Shown: positions 37,391-47,881, counted from the stretch's first letter. The stretch: DNA of 64,000 bases from Pseudoalteromonas undina (GCF_000238275.3 NZ_AHCF03000003.1:186001-250000), one strand, 5' to 3'. Made by a program: numbers and translations. The notes: a model not told the origin generated them from the letters alone.

Positions 37391-37595
37391 GTGATGTTCG
37401 GTCCTTAGACAATTTTTGTACTACAGGCATGTTAACCTGTTTTACTTAATAACTAAAAAAAAAATTAGTAAAACAACGTTCTCAAGTGTAACAGAATATA
37501 TACCTAACACGCCTCATTCGCTCAATTTAGCGTTTTAATAGGGCTGGTAATCAAAGCGTTGATGTATCTGCGCTTCCAAAAAGGAAATAAAAAAT

Positions 37596-38222
37596 ATGGC
37601 GAATAAAAGTCGTACTCAATTTACCCATGATGATGTGAGATTAAAACCGGTTGAAAATTTGTATAACGGTTTTTTTAAAATAAACCTTTATCAATTTCAG
37701 CATGCCCTGTTTGCTGGTGGAGAGTCTGAGGTTATTCGTCGAGAAATTTTAGAGCGTGGCGATGCGGTCGCGGTATTACCTTATGATCCAGTCACTGAGC
37801 AAGTATTGCTTATAGAACAAATTCGAATTGGCGCAATTAAAAGCAAACATACGCCTTGGCTGTTAGAATGTATAGCGGGTATGACCGATGGCAGTGAAGA
37901 TTACGAAGCGGTTGTTAAAAAAGAAGCGCTTGAAGAAGCGGGGCTTAATTTAACAGAACTTGAGTTTATGTTGTCTTACCTTTCAAGCCCCGGCGGTACT
38001 ACAGAGCGTTTGTTCTTATATTTAGCTCACGCCGATTTAAGCCAAATGAGTACTGGCATTTATGGGTTAGAAACCGAAGGTGAAGATATTAAAACCCATA
38101 TTATGCACGTAGACGAAGCACTACAGCGACTTAATAGTGGTGAAATAGATAATGCTGCTACCGTAATTTGCTTGCAATGGTTAGCGCTAAATCGCGATAA
38201 GATACGTAAAAAGTGGACATAG
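37596..38222 (+). CDS. nudF: ADP-ribose pyrophosphatase (Nudix)
   Basis: 208 residues. The Nudix box begins GMTDGSEDYEAVVKKEALEE and continues AGL, with the catalytic KExxEE (Lys replaces the usual first Arg). LSPGGTTERLFLYLA-type sequence (SSPGGTTERLFLYLAHADLS) and FYNGFFKINLY-like N-terminus agree with NudF. It splits ADP-ribose into AMP and ribose 5-phosphate. It heads the nudF-yqiB-cpdA-yqiA-parE series; start preceded by AAAAGGAAA. Confidence 0.95.
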   Translation: MANKSRTQFTHDDVRLKPVENLYNGFFKINLYQFQHALFAGGESEVIRREILERGDAVAVLPYDPVTEQVLLIEQIRIGAIKSKHTPWLLECIAGMTDGSEDYEAVVKKEALEEAGLNLTELEFMLSYLSSPGGTTERLFLYLAHADLSQMSTGIYGLETEGEDIKTHIMHVDEALQRLNSGEIDNAATVICLQWLALNRDKIRKKWT

Positions 38223-38252
38223 TTTTTAATTTTTAATAGTAATGGCGGTATT

Positions 38253-38711
38253 TTGACAGCACTTTTAACCACTAATCGATACATTCAAAGCCTTCCAAAG
38301 TATTTAACGCTTTGTGAGCACAATTACGTACGCCTTTTAAAACTACTGCCTCATGAGCAAGTGATTGGCAATGTAAGAGAAATTAAATTAGGGCACAGTG
38401 AATTTGTAATTCACATAGATGATAGTGCTAAGTACACACTTGATGTGTCTATTAAACAGTTAAATGGCATGCTCGTTGGCATTGCACCGTTGTATTTAAC
38501 GGTACGTTTGTACAATGATGCGAAGGTGGCTGAAATTATTCATCATGACTACCACCAACGAATTAAGCCTTCTTATGGTTACCCTAACCCAAAAATGCAT
38601 CAAAAAGATGAAAAGTATCAGTTAAATGCTTTTTTGTATGACTGGTTGGTAGCGTGTGTTGAAAGAGGTCAATCAACACTTAATTGGGATGTAAATAATG
38701 GCTTGGTTTGA
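38253..38711 (+). CDS. yqiB: DUF1249 family protein YqiB
   Basis: 152 residues reading from a TTG at 38253 or a nearby start; no strong ribosome site was seen. LPKYLTLCEHNYVRLLKLLP and RLYNDAKVAEIIHHDYHQRI with the C-terminal QLNAFLYDWL are DUF1249 signatures. No known activity. It overlaps cpdA by 14 bases, implying coupled translation. The same order occurs in E. coli (nudF-yqiB-cpdA). Confidence 0.88.
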   Translation: MTALLTTNRYIQSLPKYLTLCEHNYVRLLKLLPHEQVIGNVREIKLGHSEFVIHIDDSAKYTLDVSIKQLNGMLVGIAPLYLTVRLYNDAKVAEIIHHDYHQRIKPSYGYPNPKMHQKDEKYQLNAFLYDWLVACVERGQSTLNWDVNNGLV

Positions 38712-39483
38712 TGACATCTATTATTTTGAACAAACTACGCTTCGAATTGCACACCTAACTGATTGCCACCTTTTTAGTGATAAAGATGCTGAATACTTTG
38801 GCGTTAATACCGCTGAACATTTTGTTAAAGCATTGGCCGATATAGCAAAGCAGCAGCCTGATGCGTTGATATTTGGTGGTGACCTAACGCAAGATCACAG
38901 CTTTAATTCGTATTTATTATTTGCAGAACTTATTCATAATAGTGAAGTTGATTGCCCCGTATTTTGGGTGCCTGGTAACCATGATGAGATTGAACAGCTT
39001 AATTTAATTAGTGGTGGGCAAATACAACACGCTAAACACATAGTGGCACAAGGGATTGAGCTGATATTAATTAATTCTAAAGGTAATACGCCTGCAGGGT
39101 GGGTCAGTGCCACGCATTTAGATGAAATTATGGCTTGCTTAGTTGATTCAAATAATCGTCACATTGCATTTTGTCATCACAACCCATTACCTATTAATGG
39201 CTACCTAGATAAACATATGTTAGAAAATGGGCCGCAACTATTAAATTTATTAGTTAATAATGGTCGCGTTGATGCGCTGTTTCATGGGCATGTCCATAAT
39301 GACTATCAACAGCAGTTTAGAGGGCTCAATGTTTACGCTACCCCAGCCAGCTGCGTGCAATTTAGTAAACACAGTGCGACTTGGCAGCAAGAAAATAAAG
39401 GGGCAGCTTATCGCATGCTGTATTTAAATGCTGAGCAACAACAGGTGCATATACACTCGGACGTGGTATGGTTAAACGAGTAA
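38698..39483 (+). CDS. cpdA: 3',5'-cyclic-AMP phosphodiesterase CpdA
   Basis: 261 residues, a calcineurin-like metallophosphoesterase. The metal ligand motifs are in order: TDCHLF, FGGDLTQDH, PGNHDE, CHHNP and FHGHVHND. The family hydrolyses cAMP to AMP, tuning catabolite regulation. It overlaps yqiB by 14 bases and the following yqiA by 16. Confidence 0.94.
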   Translation: MAWFDDIYYFEQTTLRIAHLTDCHLFSDKDAEYFGVNTAEHFVKALADIAKQQPDALIFGGDLTQDHSFNSYLLFAELIHNSEVDCPVFWVPGNHDEIEQLNLISGGQIQHAKHIVAQGIELILINSKGNTPAGWVSATHLDEIMACLVDSNNRHIAFCHHNPLPINGYLDKHMLENGPQLLNLLVNNGRVDALFHGHVHNDYQQQFRGLNVYATPASCVQFSKHSATWQQENKGAAYRMLYLNAEQQQVHIHSDVVWLNE

Positions 39484-40031
39484 TTTATATTCACGGTTTT
39501 AATAGCTCTGAAAAATCATATAAAGCTGTGCGCTTTGGTGAGCTTATGGCACACTATGATGTTGATTATTGTGTGCCGCGTTTAAATCATGAGCCTGTAG
39601 AGGCTATTATAGCGCTTGAACAACTATTAACACCGAATACCGTATTATTGGGCAGCTCGCTAGGTGGTTTTTTTGCCACGTATTTATCGCAGCGTTATCA
39701 AATTCCTGCGGTGGTAATTAATCCTGCCGTTGCCCCATATACATTATTAGAGCCTATACTTGGGCCTAATTATAATCCGTATCAAGATTATAATTACCAA
39801 TTACAATCTCGTCATATAGATGCGTTAAAAGCATTAACGGTGACAGAGTTAAAACACCCTGAACTGTTGTACTTATTACAGCAAACAGGGGATGAAGTGT
39901 TAAATTTTCAGCACGCAATAAAGTATTACTCACAATGTAAACAGTTAATTGAATTTGGCGGCGATCATAGCTTTAATGGCTTTGAGCGAGCTTTTTCAAG
40001 CATTGTAGATTTTCTTAAAATCAGATATTAG
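39468..40031 (+). CDS. yqiA: YqiA-family alpha/beta hydrolase (esterase)
   Basis: 187 residues. IYIHGFNSS near the start is the oxyanion loop and GSSLGGFFATYLS carries the nucleophilic Ser elbow (GxSxG); the Asp in QQTGDEVLNF and the His in GGDHSFNGF complete the triad. YqiA is an esterase for short acyl or palmitoyl-CoA substrates. It overlaps cpdA by 16 bases and precedes parE by 20. Confidence 0.92.
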   Translation: MVKRVIYIHGFNSSEKSYKAVRFGELMAHYDVDYCVPRLNHEPVEAIIALEQLLTPNTVLLGSSLGGFFATYLSQRYQIPAVVINPAVAPYTLLEPILGPNYNPYQDYNYQLQSRHIDALKALTVTELKHPELLYLLQQTGDEVLNFQHAIKYYSQCKQLIEFGGDHSFNGFERAFSSIVDFLKIRY

Positions 40032-40051
40032 CGTATATAAAGATAAAAACT

Positions 40052-41941
40052 ATGACTCAACAAAATTATAACGCCGAAGCCATTGAAGTACTAAATGGAT
40101 TAGAGCCGGTAAAACGCCGCCCTGGCATGTATACAGATACCACAAGGCCAAACCATTTAGGCCAAGAGGTTATTGATAACAGTGTTGATGAGGCAATGGC
40201 TGGGCACGCAACACGTATTGATGTCATTTTACATGAAGATAATTCGCTTGAGGTGAGTGACGATGGCCGAGGTATGCCAATTGACATTCACCCAGAAGAA
40301 GGTATTCCAGGAGTTGAGTTAATATTTACTAAGCTGCATGCCGGCGGTAAGTTTTCAAACAAAAACTATCAATTCTCTGGTGGCTTGCATGGCGTAGGTA
40401 TCTCGGTTGTTAATGCGCTATCTACCCGCGTGGAAGTAACGGTTCGCCGTGATGCGCAGCAATTTAGAATGGCTTTTGAGCATGGCGATAAAGTTGAAGA
40501 TTTAAATGTTATTGGCTCAGTGGGTAAACGCAACACTGGTACTACGGTACGTTTTTGGCCAGATACCAGCTATTTTGACTCTGCTAATTTTTCTTTGACT
40601 AAGCTTAATCACTTATTAAAAGCTAAAGCGGTTTTATGTCCAGGTTTGCGTATTAAGTTTGTAAATAAACAAACGAAAGAAACCCAAGAGTGGTTTTATG
40701 AAACAGGCTTAAAAGATTACTTAATTGAAGCCGTTAAAGGTTACGAAATACTACCTAAAGACCCATTTGTGGGTGAGTTTTCAAGTTCTATTGAAGGCGC
40801 TGATTGGGCGGTAGTATGGATGCCTGAAGGTGGTGAGTCGATAGCCGAAAGTTATGTAAACTTAATTCCTACCGCGCAAGGGGGCACCCATGTAAATGGT
40901 CTGCGCCAAGGGCTTTTAGAGGCGATGCGTGAATTTTGTGAGTTTAGAAATTTATTACCACGTGGCGTAAAGCTGACCCCAGATGATATTTGGGAACGTT
41001 GTAGTTATGTGTTGTCGGTTAAAATGCAAGACCCACAATTTGCAGGGCAAACCAAAGAAAAACTCTCATCACGTTCATGTGCTGCGTTTGTATCGGGTGT
41101 AGTAAAAGATGCCTTTAGCTTATGGCTAAATGAGCACACTGACACCGCAGAGCTACTTTCTGAACTATGTATTTCAAATGCACAGCGTCGCTTACGTGCG
41201 GCTAAAAAAGTAGTACGTAAGCGAGTTACATCAGGCCCAGCATTACCAGGCAAACTGACCGATTGTAGTGCTGCTGATAATGACCGCACAGAATTGTTTT
41301 TAGTAGAGGGTGACTCAGCAGGGGGCTCAGCTAAACAAGCGCGAGATCGTGAATTCCAAGCAATTATGCCGTTAAGAGGTAAAATTTTAAATACTTGGGA
41401 GGTTGAGTCAGGGCAAATTTTGGCCTCTCAAGAAGTGCACGATATTTCAGTTGCGCTAGGTATAGACCCAGACTCAGCCGATATGTCGGGACTACGTTAT
41501 AATAAAATTTGTATATTAGCGGATGCTGACTCCGATGGACTGCATATTGCCACCTTACTGTGTGCCTTATTTGTTCGCCATTTCCCACAATTAGTTAAAA
41601 CCGGCCATGTGTATGTTGCTATGCCACCGTTATTTAGAATTGATATTGGTAAAGATGTTTACTACGCGCTGGATGAAGATGAAAAAACCGGTATCTTAGC
41701 GCGCATAGAAGCAGAAAAAAAACGTGGAAAAGTAAACGTACAACGCTTTAAAGGTTTGGGCGAAATGAACCCGCTACAATTGCGTGAAACAACCATGGAC
41801 CCTAATACTCGTCGTTTAGTACAGCTTACTCTTGATGAAGAGCAGCAAACAATGGAAATGATGGATATGCTACTCGCTAAAAAGCGCTCATCAGATCGCC
41901 GTCAATGGCTAGAGGATCATGGTAACAAGGCACAAGTTTAA
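40052..41941 (+). CDS. parE: DNA topoisomerase IV subunit B
   Basis: 629 residues, full length. The GHKL ATPase region shows GLEPVKRRPGMYTDT, IDNSVDEAMAGH and FSGGLHGVGISVVNAL; the TOPRIM region has LFLVEGDSAGGSAKQARDRE and ADADSDGLHIATLL. With ParC it decatenates daughter chromosomes. It ends the yqiA-side operon; the next gene is an unrelated sorbosone-dehydrogenase-like protein, then parC. Confidence 0.97.
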   Translation: MTQQNYNAEAIEVLNGLEPVKRRPGMYTDTTRPNHLGQEVIDNSVDEAMAGHATRIDVILHEDNSLEVSDDGRGMPIDIHPEEGIPGVELIFTKLHAGGKFSNKNYQFSGGLHGVGISVVNALSTRVEVTVRRDAQQFRMAFEHGDKVEDLNVIGSVGKRNTGTTVRFWPDTSYFDSANFSLTKLNHLLKAKAVLCPGLRIKFVNKQTKETQEWFYETGLKDYLIEAVKGYEILPKDPFVGEFSSSIEGADWAVVWMPEGGESIAESYVNLIPTAQGGTHVNGLRQGLLEAMREFCEFRNLLPRGVKLTPDDIWERCSYVLSVKMQDPQFAGQTKEKLSSRSCAAFVSGVVKDAFSLWLNEHTDTAELLSELCISNAQRRLRAAKKVVRKRVTSGPALPGKLTDCSAADNDRTELFLVEGDSAGGSAKQARDREFQAIMPLRGKILNTWEVESGQILASQEVHDISVALGIDPDSADMSGLRYNKICILADADSDGLHIATLLCALFVRHFPQLVKTGHVYVAMPPLFRIDIGKDVYYALDEDEKTGILARIEAEKKRGKVNVQRFKGLGEMNPLQLRETTMDPNTRRLVQLTLDEEQQTMEMMDMLLAKKRSSDRRQWLEDHGNKAQV

Positions 41942-41973
41942 TAAGCCTTTGGGCTTTAAAACAGGAGAGGCAA

Positions 41974-43068
41974 ATGAATAAATTATTTAGCACACTGTTG
42001 TTACTGGGCTTAATATCATCGCCAGTGATGGCGAAAAATATACTCGACAAGCTGACCGCTGCACCGGGTTTTGAAATCAGCTTATTTGCTGATGATGTTG
42101 AAAATGCACGGCAAATTGCAGTATCAAGCCGAGGTATTGTGTATGCAGGGTCTCGTAAAGCGGGCAATGTGTATGCACTGATTGACCATAACAGCGATGG
42201 TGTGGCAGATAAAAAAATAGTGATTGCAGAGGGATTAAATATGCCCTCGGGTTTAGCAATTAAAGGCGGTGACTTATATGTTGGTGAAGTGCACCGTATT
42301 ATCCGTTTTAAAAATATCGATAAACACCTCAAAAACCCTGAGTATGAAGTGTTTTATAGCGATTTACCGTCAGAGCGTCATCATGGTTGGAAGTTTTTGC
42401 GTTTTGCACCAAACGACGAGCTGATAATTCCCGTTGGCGTACCGTGTAATATTTGTGAGGAAGATGCTCGCTTTGGCCGTATTTTTTCGTTAAATACCGA
42501 TACCAAAGAAATAACGACTTTAGCCAAAGGTGTACGTAATACGGTGGGTTTTGACTTTCATCCTAGTACGCAAATGCTATGGTTTAGCGATAACGGCCGC
42601 GACATGATGGGGGATGATATTCCACCTGATGAGCTAAACCGCATTACTAAGGAAGAAGAGCACTTTGGTTTTCCATACGTGCATGGTGGCGTTATTGTTG
42701 ATCCTGAGTTTGGTGAAGGCAAAAATATTGCTGATTACACTCAACCTGCATTGGCATTGGGGGCGCATGTTGCGCCATTAGGTATTCATTTTTATACCGG
42801 CAAACAGTTCCCAGATAGCTACAAACAACAGTTATTTGTTGCTGAGCATGGTTCATGGAATCGCTCTAAAAAGGTTGGTTATAAAGTGGCTGTGGCAACC
42901 ATAGAAAATGCCAAAGTAACTAAATATACGCCACTGATCACCGGCTTTATGCAAGACGAAACGACATTTGGACGCCCTGTTGCATTTGCACAATTAAATG
43001 ATGGCAGTCTATTGGTAAGCGATGATTACGCTAACGTAATTTACCGCGTAAGCTATAAGAAAAACTAG
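41974..43068 (+). CDS. PQQ-dependent sugar/sorbosone dehydrogenase-like protein (exported)
   Basis: 364 residues with a signal peptide (LFSTLLLLGLISSPVMA). The mature part is a six-bladed propeller of the soluble aldose/sorbosone dehydrogenase family: DKLTAAPGFEISLFADDVEN at its start, GLNMPSGLAIKGGDLYVGEV in an early blade, LAKGVRNTVGFDFHP, and EHGSWNRSKKVGYKV near the end. It probably oxidises a sugar in the periplasm, with PQQ as the likely cofactor, but the residues binding it cannot be assigned here. GGAGAGG-type ribosome site precedes the ATG. It sits between parE and parC, ten bases before parC. Confidence 0.85.
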   Translation: MNKLFSTLLLLGLISSPVMAKNILDKLTAAPGFEISLFADDVENARQIAVSSRGIVYAGSRKAGNVYALIDHNSDGVADKKIVIAEGLNMPSGLAIKGGDLYVGEVHRIIRFKNIDKHLKNPEYEVFYSDLPSERHHGWKFLRFAPNDELIIPVGVPCNICEEDARFGRIFSLNTDTKEITTLAKGVRNTVGFDFHPSTQMLWFSDNGRDMMGDDIPPDELNRITKEEEHFGFPYVHGGVIVDPEFGEGKNIADYTQPALALGAHVAPLGIHFYTGKQFPDSYKQQLFVAEHGSWNRSKKVGYKVAVATIENAKVTKYTPLITGFMQDETTFGRPVAFAQLNDGSLLVSDDYANVIYRVSYKKN

Positions 43069-43078
43069 GTAAGCTTTA

Positions 43079-45376
43079 ATGAGTGATACAGATACCTTGC
43101 TAATGCAAGGAATTGAACAGCAAACAATGGGGCGTTTTACCGAAGACGCCTATTTAAATTATTCAATGTACGTGATCATGGATCGTGCCTTACCGCACGT
43201 TGGTGACGGCTTAAAACCCGTTCAGCGTCGTATTATTTATGCGATGAGTGAACTGGGGTTATCGGCAAGTGCTAAATACAAAAAATCAGCCCGTACCGTG
43301 GGTGATGTATTAGGTAAATACCATCCTCACGGTGATAGTGCCTGTTATGAAGCCATGGTACTTATGGCGCAGCCGTTTTCTTATCGCTACCCGTTAGTTG
43401 ATGGTCAAGGTAACTGGGGTGCTGCAGATGATCCGAAGTCGTTTGCGGCAATGCGTTATACCGAAGCGCGTTTATCTAAATTCTCTGAAGTATTACTTAA
43501 AGAGTTAGGCCAAGGGACTGTTGATTGGACGCCAAACTTCGACGGCACCATGGATGAACCATTAGTATTGCCATCGCGCTTACCGCATATATTACTTAAT
43601 GGTGTCACCGGTATTGCGGTAGGTATGGCAACCGATATACCGCCCCATAATGTGCGTGAAGTAGCCAGTGCCTGTTGTTTATTACTTGATAAACCAAAAA
43701 CAGAACTCGAAGAGTTATTGGATTTAGTGCATGCGCCTGATTATCCAACTGATGCTGAAATAATTACTCCAAAAGCTGATATTCACAAAATTTATAAAAC
43801 CGGTCGTGGCTCAATTAAAATGCGCGCTGTGTATTGTGAAGAGCAGGGCGATATAGTTATTACTGCGTTACCGCATCAATGTTCGGGTGCAAAAGTACTT
43901 GAGCAAATTGCAGCGCAAATGAATGCTAAAAAGTTGCCGATGGTGGCCGATTTACGTGATGAATCTGATCATGAAAACCCGACCCGTATTGTGATTGTGC
44001 CGCGTTCAAATCGAATTAAAGCTGAGCCATTAATGGCGCACTTATTTGCCACCACCGATCTTGAAAAAAATTACCGCGTAAACTTAAATATGCTCGGCTT
44101 AGATGGTCGTCCACAGGTTAAAGACTTACGTAGTATTTTGACGGAGTGGCTAACCTTTAGACGCGAAACGGTTCGTCGTCGTTTGCAATATCGACTTGAT
44201 AAAGTACTGGCTCGATTACATATTTTAGAAGGTTTACTGGCTGCCTTTTTAAATATTGATGAAGTTATAGAAATCATCCGCTCTGAAGATAAGCCTAAAC
44301 CAATATTGATGGAGCGCTTTGATTTAACCGATATTCAAGCAGAAGCCATTTTAGAATTAAAACTTCGCCATTTGGCAAAACTTGAAGAGTTTAAAATTCG
44401 TGGTGAGCAAGACGAATTGGCAAAAGAGCGTGACAAATTAGAGCAAACATTGGGCTCAGATCGTCGCATGTCGACCTTATTGAAAAAAGAAATTCAAGAA
44501 GCTGCAGAAATGTATGGTGATGATCGCCGCTCGCCTGTGATTGAGCGTGTAGAAGCCAAAGCACTGAGCGAAAAAGATTTAATTCCATCAGAGTCAGTCA
44601 CCGTGGTGCTATCAGATAAAGGCTGGGCACGGGTTGGTAAGGGTCATGACTTAGATGTGGAAGGATTAAATTACAGAGCTGGTGATGGTTATAGAGCATC
44701 AGCGAGAGGTAAAAGTAATCAGCCTGCGGTATTTTTAGATTCAGCTGGACGTGCATTTGCCACTGATGCTCATAGTCTTCCTTCAGCGCGAAGCCAAGGC
44801 GAGCCAATGACAGGGCGCTTTAATCTAACCTCAGGCGCCAGCTTTGAGCACGTAGTAATGGGTGAGGATGCTCAAGTGTTGTTAATGGCCTCCGACGCTG
44901 GTTATGGTTTTATTACTGACTTTAAAGATTTAGTGAGCAAAAACAAAAACGGTAAAGCGTTAGTGAGTGTGCCAAAAGGTGGTGTGTTACTTTCGCCAAT
45001 TCGCGTTAACGACGTGGCTACTGACTACTGTATGGCGATTTCTAACGAAGGGCGGATGTTGTTATTCCCACTGCGTGACCTACCTAAGCTAGGTAAAGGT
45101 AAGGGTAATAAAATTATTTCTATTCCGGGTGCGAAAGTACAAGCCCGCGAAGAGTTTGTAAAAGTATTAGCTGTTGTGCCGCAAGGCAGCAGTGTAACGC
45201 TGCATGCAGGTAAGCGTAAGCTGACCCTTAAACCAAGCGACCTTGAGCATTACCATGGCGAGCGAGGCCGCAGAGGGAATAAGTTACCTCGTGGTTTACA
45301 GCGCGTAGATGAAGCTGTGGTAGAGTTAACACCGCAACAAGTTGATGAGCCAAGCTCAGACGCAGAGCCAAGTTAA
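43079..45376 (+). CDS. parC: DNA topoisomerase IV subunit A
   Basis: 765 residues, full length. The catalytic Tyr lies in [11 protein letters not shown] (about Tyr127). The quinolone-determining region reads [15 protein letters not shown] with Ser87 and Glu91, equivalent to the wild-type Ser80 and Glu84 of E. coli ParC. The C-terminal propeller region ends in an acidic tail. With ParE it unlinks replicated chromosomes. A strong terminator follows. Confidence 0.97.
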   Translation: MSDTDTLLMQGIEQQTMGRFTEDAYLNYSMYVIMDRALPHVGDGLKPVQRRIIYAMSELGLSASAKYKKSARTVGDVLGKYHPHGDSACYEAMVLMAQPFSYRYPLVDGQGNWGAADDPKSFAAMRYTEARLSKFSEVLLKELGQGTVDWTPNFDGTMDEPLVLPSRLPHILLNGVTGIAVGMATDIPPHNVREVASACCLLLDKPKTELEELLDLVHAPDYPTDAEIITPKADIHKIYKTGRGSIKMRAVYCEEQGDIVITALPHQCSGAKVLEQIAAQMNAKKLPMVADLRDESDHENPTRIVIVPRSNRIKAEPLMAHLFATTDLEKNYRVNLNMLGLDGRPQVKDLRSILTEWLTFRRETVRRRLQYRLDKVLARLHILEGLLAAFLNIDEVIEIIRSEDKPKPILMERFDLTDIQAEAILELKLRHLAKLEEFKIRGEQDELAKERDKLEQTLGSDRRMSTLLKKEIQEAAEMYGDDRRSPVIERVEAKALSEKDLIPSESVTVVLSDKGWARVGKGHDLDVEGLNYRAGDGYRASARGKSNQPAVFLDSAGRAFATDAHSLPSARSQGEPMTGRFNLTSGASFEHVVMGEDAQVLLMASDAGYGFITDFKDLVSKNKNGKALVSVPKGGVLLSPIRVNDVATDYCMAISNEGRMLLFPLRDLPKLGKGKGNKIISIPGAKVQAREEFVKVLAVVPQGSSVTLHAGKRKLTLKPSDLEHYHGERGRRGNKLPRGLQRVDEAVVELTPQQVDEPSSDAEPS

Positions 45377-45403
45377 TCTTGAGATAAAATTAGATAAAAT
45401 TAG

Positions 45404-45434
45404 AAAACGGCTTACTCAGGTAAGCCGTTTTTTT
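45404..45434 (+). terminator. Terminator after parC
   Basis: AAAACGGCTTAC and GTAAGCCGTTTT pair around TCAG, followed by further T. It lies 28 bases after the parC stop. Confidence 0.9.
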
Positions 45435-45542
45435 ATGACTGTTTTATTTCAGCGCACGCTTGTGCGCTATTTTCTCGTCTGCGTAACAAAATAACGTTAT
45501 AATAAAACAATACATGATTGTGGTTATATTGGAGAGGCGCAC

Positions 45543-46256
45543 TTGCTAGCTGTTATACGTATTTTAATAATGCTGTTGTTTATATTATTAAGTTGTTTTT
45601 TTGGTTTGTTGTTATCAATATTTAGACCATTTCATCCTAATAATGTGCACGTTATTGCAAGTTGGTTTGGCTCAATGGCTAAAATGCTTGGGGTTAAATT
45701 AGAACTAAAATATCATCCCGATGCGCTTAAGGTGGGGCCCGCTGTGTATGTAGCGAATCACCAAAATAGCTATGATTTATTTACTATTCCAGCTATGGTG
45801 CCAAAAAATTGTGTGAGTGTTGGCAAAAAAAGCCTGAAGTGGATCCCGTTTTTTGGTCAGCTTTATTGGTTATCGGGTAATATTTTAATCGACAGAGCAA
45901 ATCGCTCTAAAGCGGCAGGCACTATTTCTAAGGCAGCGGCTAAAATAAAACAAAAAGGCTTGTCGGTGTGGATGTTCCCTGAGGGGACGCGTAGTTATGG
46001 TCGTGGTTTACTCCCTTTTAAAACCGGTGCTTTTCATACAGCAATGAGTGCAGAGGTACCTGTTGTGCCAGTATGTATGAACACAACCGATAAAACCATT
46101 AAACTAAATCGCTGGGATAATGGTACAATTTACATTGAAATGTTAGCCCCCATAGCACTTGATAACAGTATCAGTGCCCGTGAACATGCTAAAAGTGTGC
46201 ACAGCATTATGGCTGCTAAAATAACAGAATTAGATGCTCAAGTGAGAGAGAAATAA
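45543..46256 (+). CDS. plsC: 1-acylglycerol-3-phosphate O-acyltransferase PlsC
   Basis: 237 residues starting at a TTG (45543) behind GGAGAGG; the family start MLAVIRILIMLL supports this codon over later ATGs. An N-terminal membrane segment precedes the catalytic HX4D (NHQNSYDLF); the phosphate-binding FPEGTRSYGRG and VPVVPVCMN blocks follow. It acylates lysophosphatidic acid to phosphatidic acid at the inner membrane. It overlaps rraB by one base, so the two are coupled; parC is upstream behind a terminator. Confidence 0.95.
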   Translation: MLAVIRILIMLLFILLSCFFGLLLSIFRPFHPNNVHVIASWFGSMAKMLGVKLELKYHPDALKVGPAVYVANHQNSYDLFTIPAMVPKNCVSVGKKSLKWIPFFGQLYWLSGNILIDRANRSKAAGTISKAAAKIKQKGLSVWMFPEGTRSYGRGLLPFKTGAFHTAMSAEVPVVPVCMNTTDKTIKLNRWDNGTIYIEMLAPIALDNSISAREHAKSVHSIMAAKITELDAQVREK

Positions 46257-46591
46257 TGGAAAACTGGCGTGAAATAAGTGAAGACATCGTAACTTCATTA
46301 CTTGAAGATGGTTCCGATCCGGAAATCCTTTATGAAGTAGAGCACCACTTTGTATGTGAAGATTTTACTAAGTTAGAACAAGCTGCACTTGCTGCGTTTA
46401 AACTAGGTTACGATGTAGAAGAGCCAGCAGAACTTGAGCTTGAAGACGGCGAAAAGATTTGGAGTTTTGACATTGTTGTTGAAGCCGAATTAGATGTTGA
46501 CGTTATAATGGAAGACGTTGATAAGCTTGCACAGCTTGCGGTTGAATGCGACGTAGAATACGACGGTTGGGGCACTTACTTTCAAGAGTAA
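46256..46591 (+). CDS. rraB: Ribonuclease E inhibitor RraB
   Basis: 111 residues, very acidic. LLEDGSDPEILYEVEHHFVC, KLEQAALAAFKLGYDVEEP and the C-terminal CDVEYDGWGTYF are signatures of RraB (YjgD), which binds RNase E and changes degradosome composition. The ATG overlaps the plsC stop by one base. A terminator follows. Confidence 0.93.
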   Translation: MENWREISEDIVTSLLEDGSDPEILYEVEHHFVCEDFTKLEQAALAAFKLGYDVEEPAELELEDGEKIWSFDIVVEAELDVDVIMEDVDKLAQLAVECDVEYDGWGTYFQE

Positions 46592-46604
46592 GGGTTACCA
46601 ATGC

Positions 46605-46634
46605 AAAAGGCGAACAATTATGTTCGCCTTTTTT
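46605..46634 (+). terminator. Terminator after rraB
   Basis: AAAAGGCGAACA and TGTTCGCCTTTT pair around ATTA, followed by T residues. It may also act on the minus-strand zntB side because the left arm begins with A residues. Confidence 0.9.
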
Positions 46635-46659
46635 GTGTCTTATTGGATCTGTATTGTAA

Positions 46660-47631
46660 TTACAGCCACTTTTTATTTTTAAAGTAAATACCAATCCCAC
46701 CAGTCAAAACAACCAAAAACACCACAAATGCGGTAAATGCATAGGGACTATCTGTGCCAGGTATACCGCCAACATTGACCCCCAATAACCCAGTTAAAAA
46801 TCCCAGTGGTAAAAATAAAGCAGCCACCACCGACATCACATACATACGCTGATTTAATTGCTCAGACACTTGGTTAGTAATGGTTTGCTGAATAACGAGT
46901 GCACGTTCTATTGAACTATCGAGCTCTTCTAAATAGCGAATAAGTAAATTGGTGGTTTCATTTAGCTTGGCTTTATCATCGTCAAACAGCCATGGGTAAT
47001 GATTATTAACCATGTTGCTGAGCGCTTCTTTTTGCGGTTTTAAGTAACGTTTTAGCGCGATTGTTTGGCGGCGAAGTTGCGACAAGCCTTGGTTATCAAA
47101 CTTTTTACTAGGCTCATCAATTTCTTCTTCAAAATCATCTAAGCTTTCATCTAGTTCATCTATTACCGTTTGCATACGTGAAGTGAGCTTTTGCGCTAAG
47201 CTACACACTAGTTCAGAAATACTGCTTGGTCCCTCATTATTATTTAACGAGGTTAGAATATCTTGCACTGATAATAACCGGCGCTTACGGGTAGTGATCA
47301 CCACGTCTTTATTAATAAATAGGCGAATAGACACCATGTCTTCAGGGCTTTGCGCTGGGTTTAAATTGATTCCACGTAAAAACAGCATATGGCCATTCAT
47401 TGTAGGAGTAATGCGAGGACGTGTTTCATCTGCGGTGAGTGATTCAAGTTCGTAGTCGTTTAATTGGCCGCAGTTTTTTAACCAATCAACGGCTTCTTTT
47501 TGACTGTAATCCATATGCACCCACAGCTTTCCATCAGTAGGTTGCCATTGGTGTAACTGTTTACTGTTTTCTATTGGGCGAGCCCCGCCTTGTTCATCAA
47601 GAATAAGCGCATGAAGTAAGCCATTGATCAT
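46660..47631 (-). CDS. zntB: Zinc transporter ZntB (CorA/MIT family)
   Basis: 323 residues. A long acidic cytoplasmic region (WVHMDYSQKEAVDWL to about residue 255) is followed by two C-terminal membrane helices (MSVVAALFLPLGFLTGLLGV and FVVFLVVLTGGIGIYF). The signature loop is GVNVGGIPG, the GVN form typical of ZntB rather than GMN of CorA. It moves Zn2+ across the inner membrane. It is divergent from the RimK-linked operon with 250 bases between. Confidence 0.9.
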   Translation of the reverse strand: MINGLLHALILDEQGGARPIENSKQLHQWQPTDGKLWVHMDYSQKEAVDWLKNCGQLNDYELESLTADETRPRITPTMNGHMLFLRGINLNPAQSPEDMVSIRLFINKDVVITTRKRRLLSVQDILTSLNNNEGPSSISELVCSLAQKLTSRMQTVIDELDESLDDFEEEIDEPSKKFDNQGLSQLRRQTIALKRYLKPQKEALSNMVNNHYPWLFDDDKAKLNETTNLLIRYLEELDSSIERALVIQQTITNQVSEQLNQRMYVMSVVAALFLPLGFLTGLLGVNVGGIPGTDSPYAFTAFVVFLVVLTGGIGIYFKNKKWL

Positions 47632-47881
47632 AATAATTTCTCATAGATAGTATATTTTTAATACAGTTGACTGTAGTGTATTTAACTTAGCTTTACTTTG
47701 TAGAGTTAATCAACAAAAAATTGTTTTTTAGCCTATGGTTAAGTGCATACGTTAGGGGTGCATTGTTAAACGAGTTAACTTAAAAGGTCAATCAAATCGG
47801 CTTATCGAGTAGATGAATTTATTTTGTTGGTGTTTTGTTGGCTGTAGCGTATAAAACACTTTTTTTACTAAGGGCACATTT

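Noticed and set aside
41877..42332. 151-codon minus-strand ORF across parE end and the sorbosone-dehydrogenase-like gene
   Set aside because: Antisense shadow spanning two genuine genes.
44545..44630. Possible frameshift or loss of the ParC C-terminal domain
   Set aside because: The frame runs uninterrupted to residue 765 with expected C-terminal repeats, so ParC is intact.
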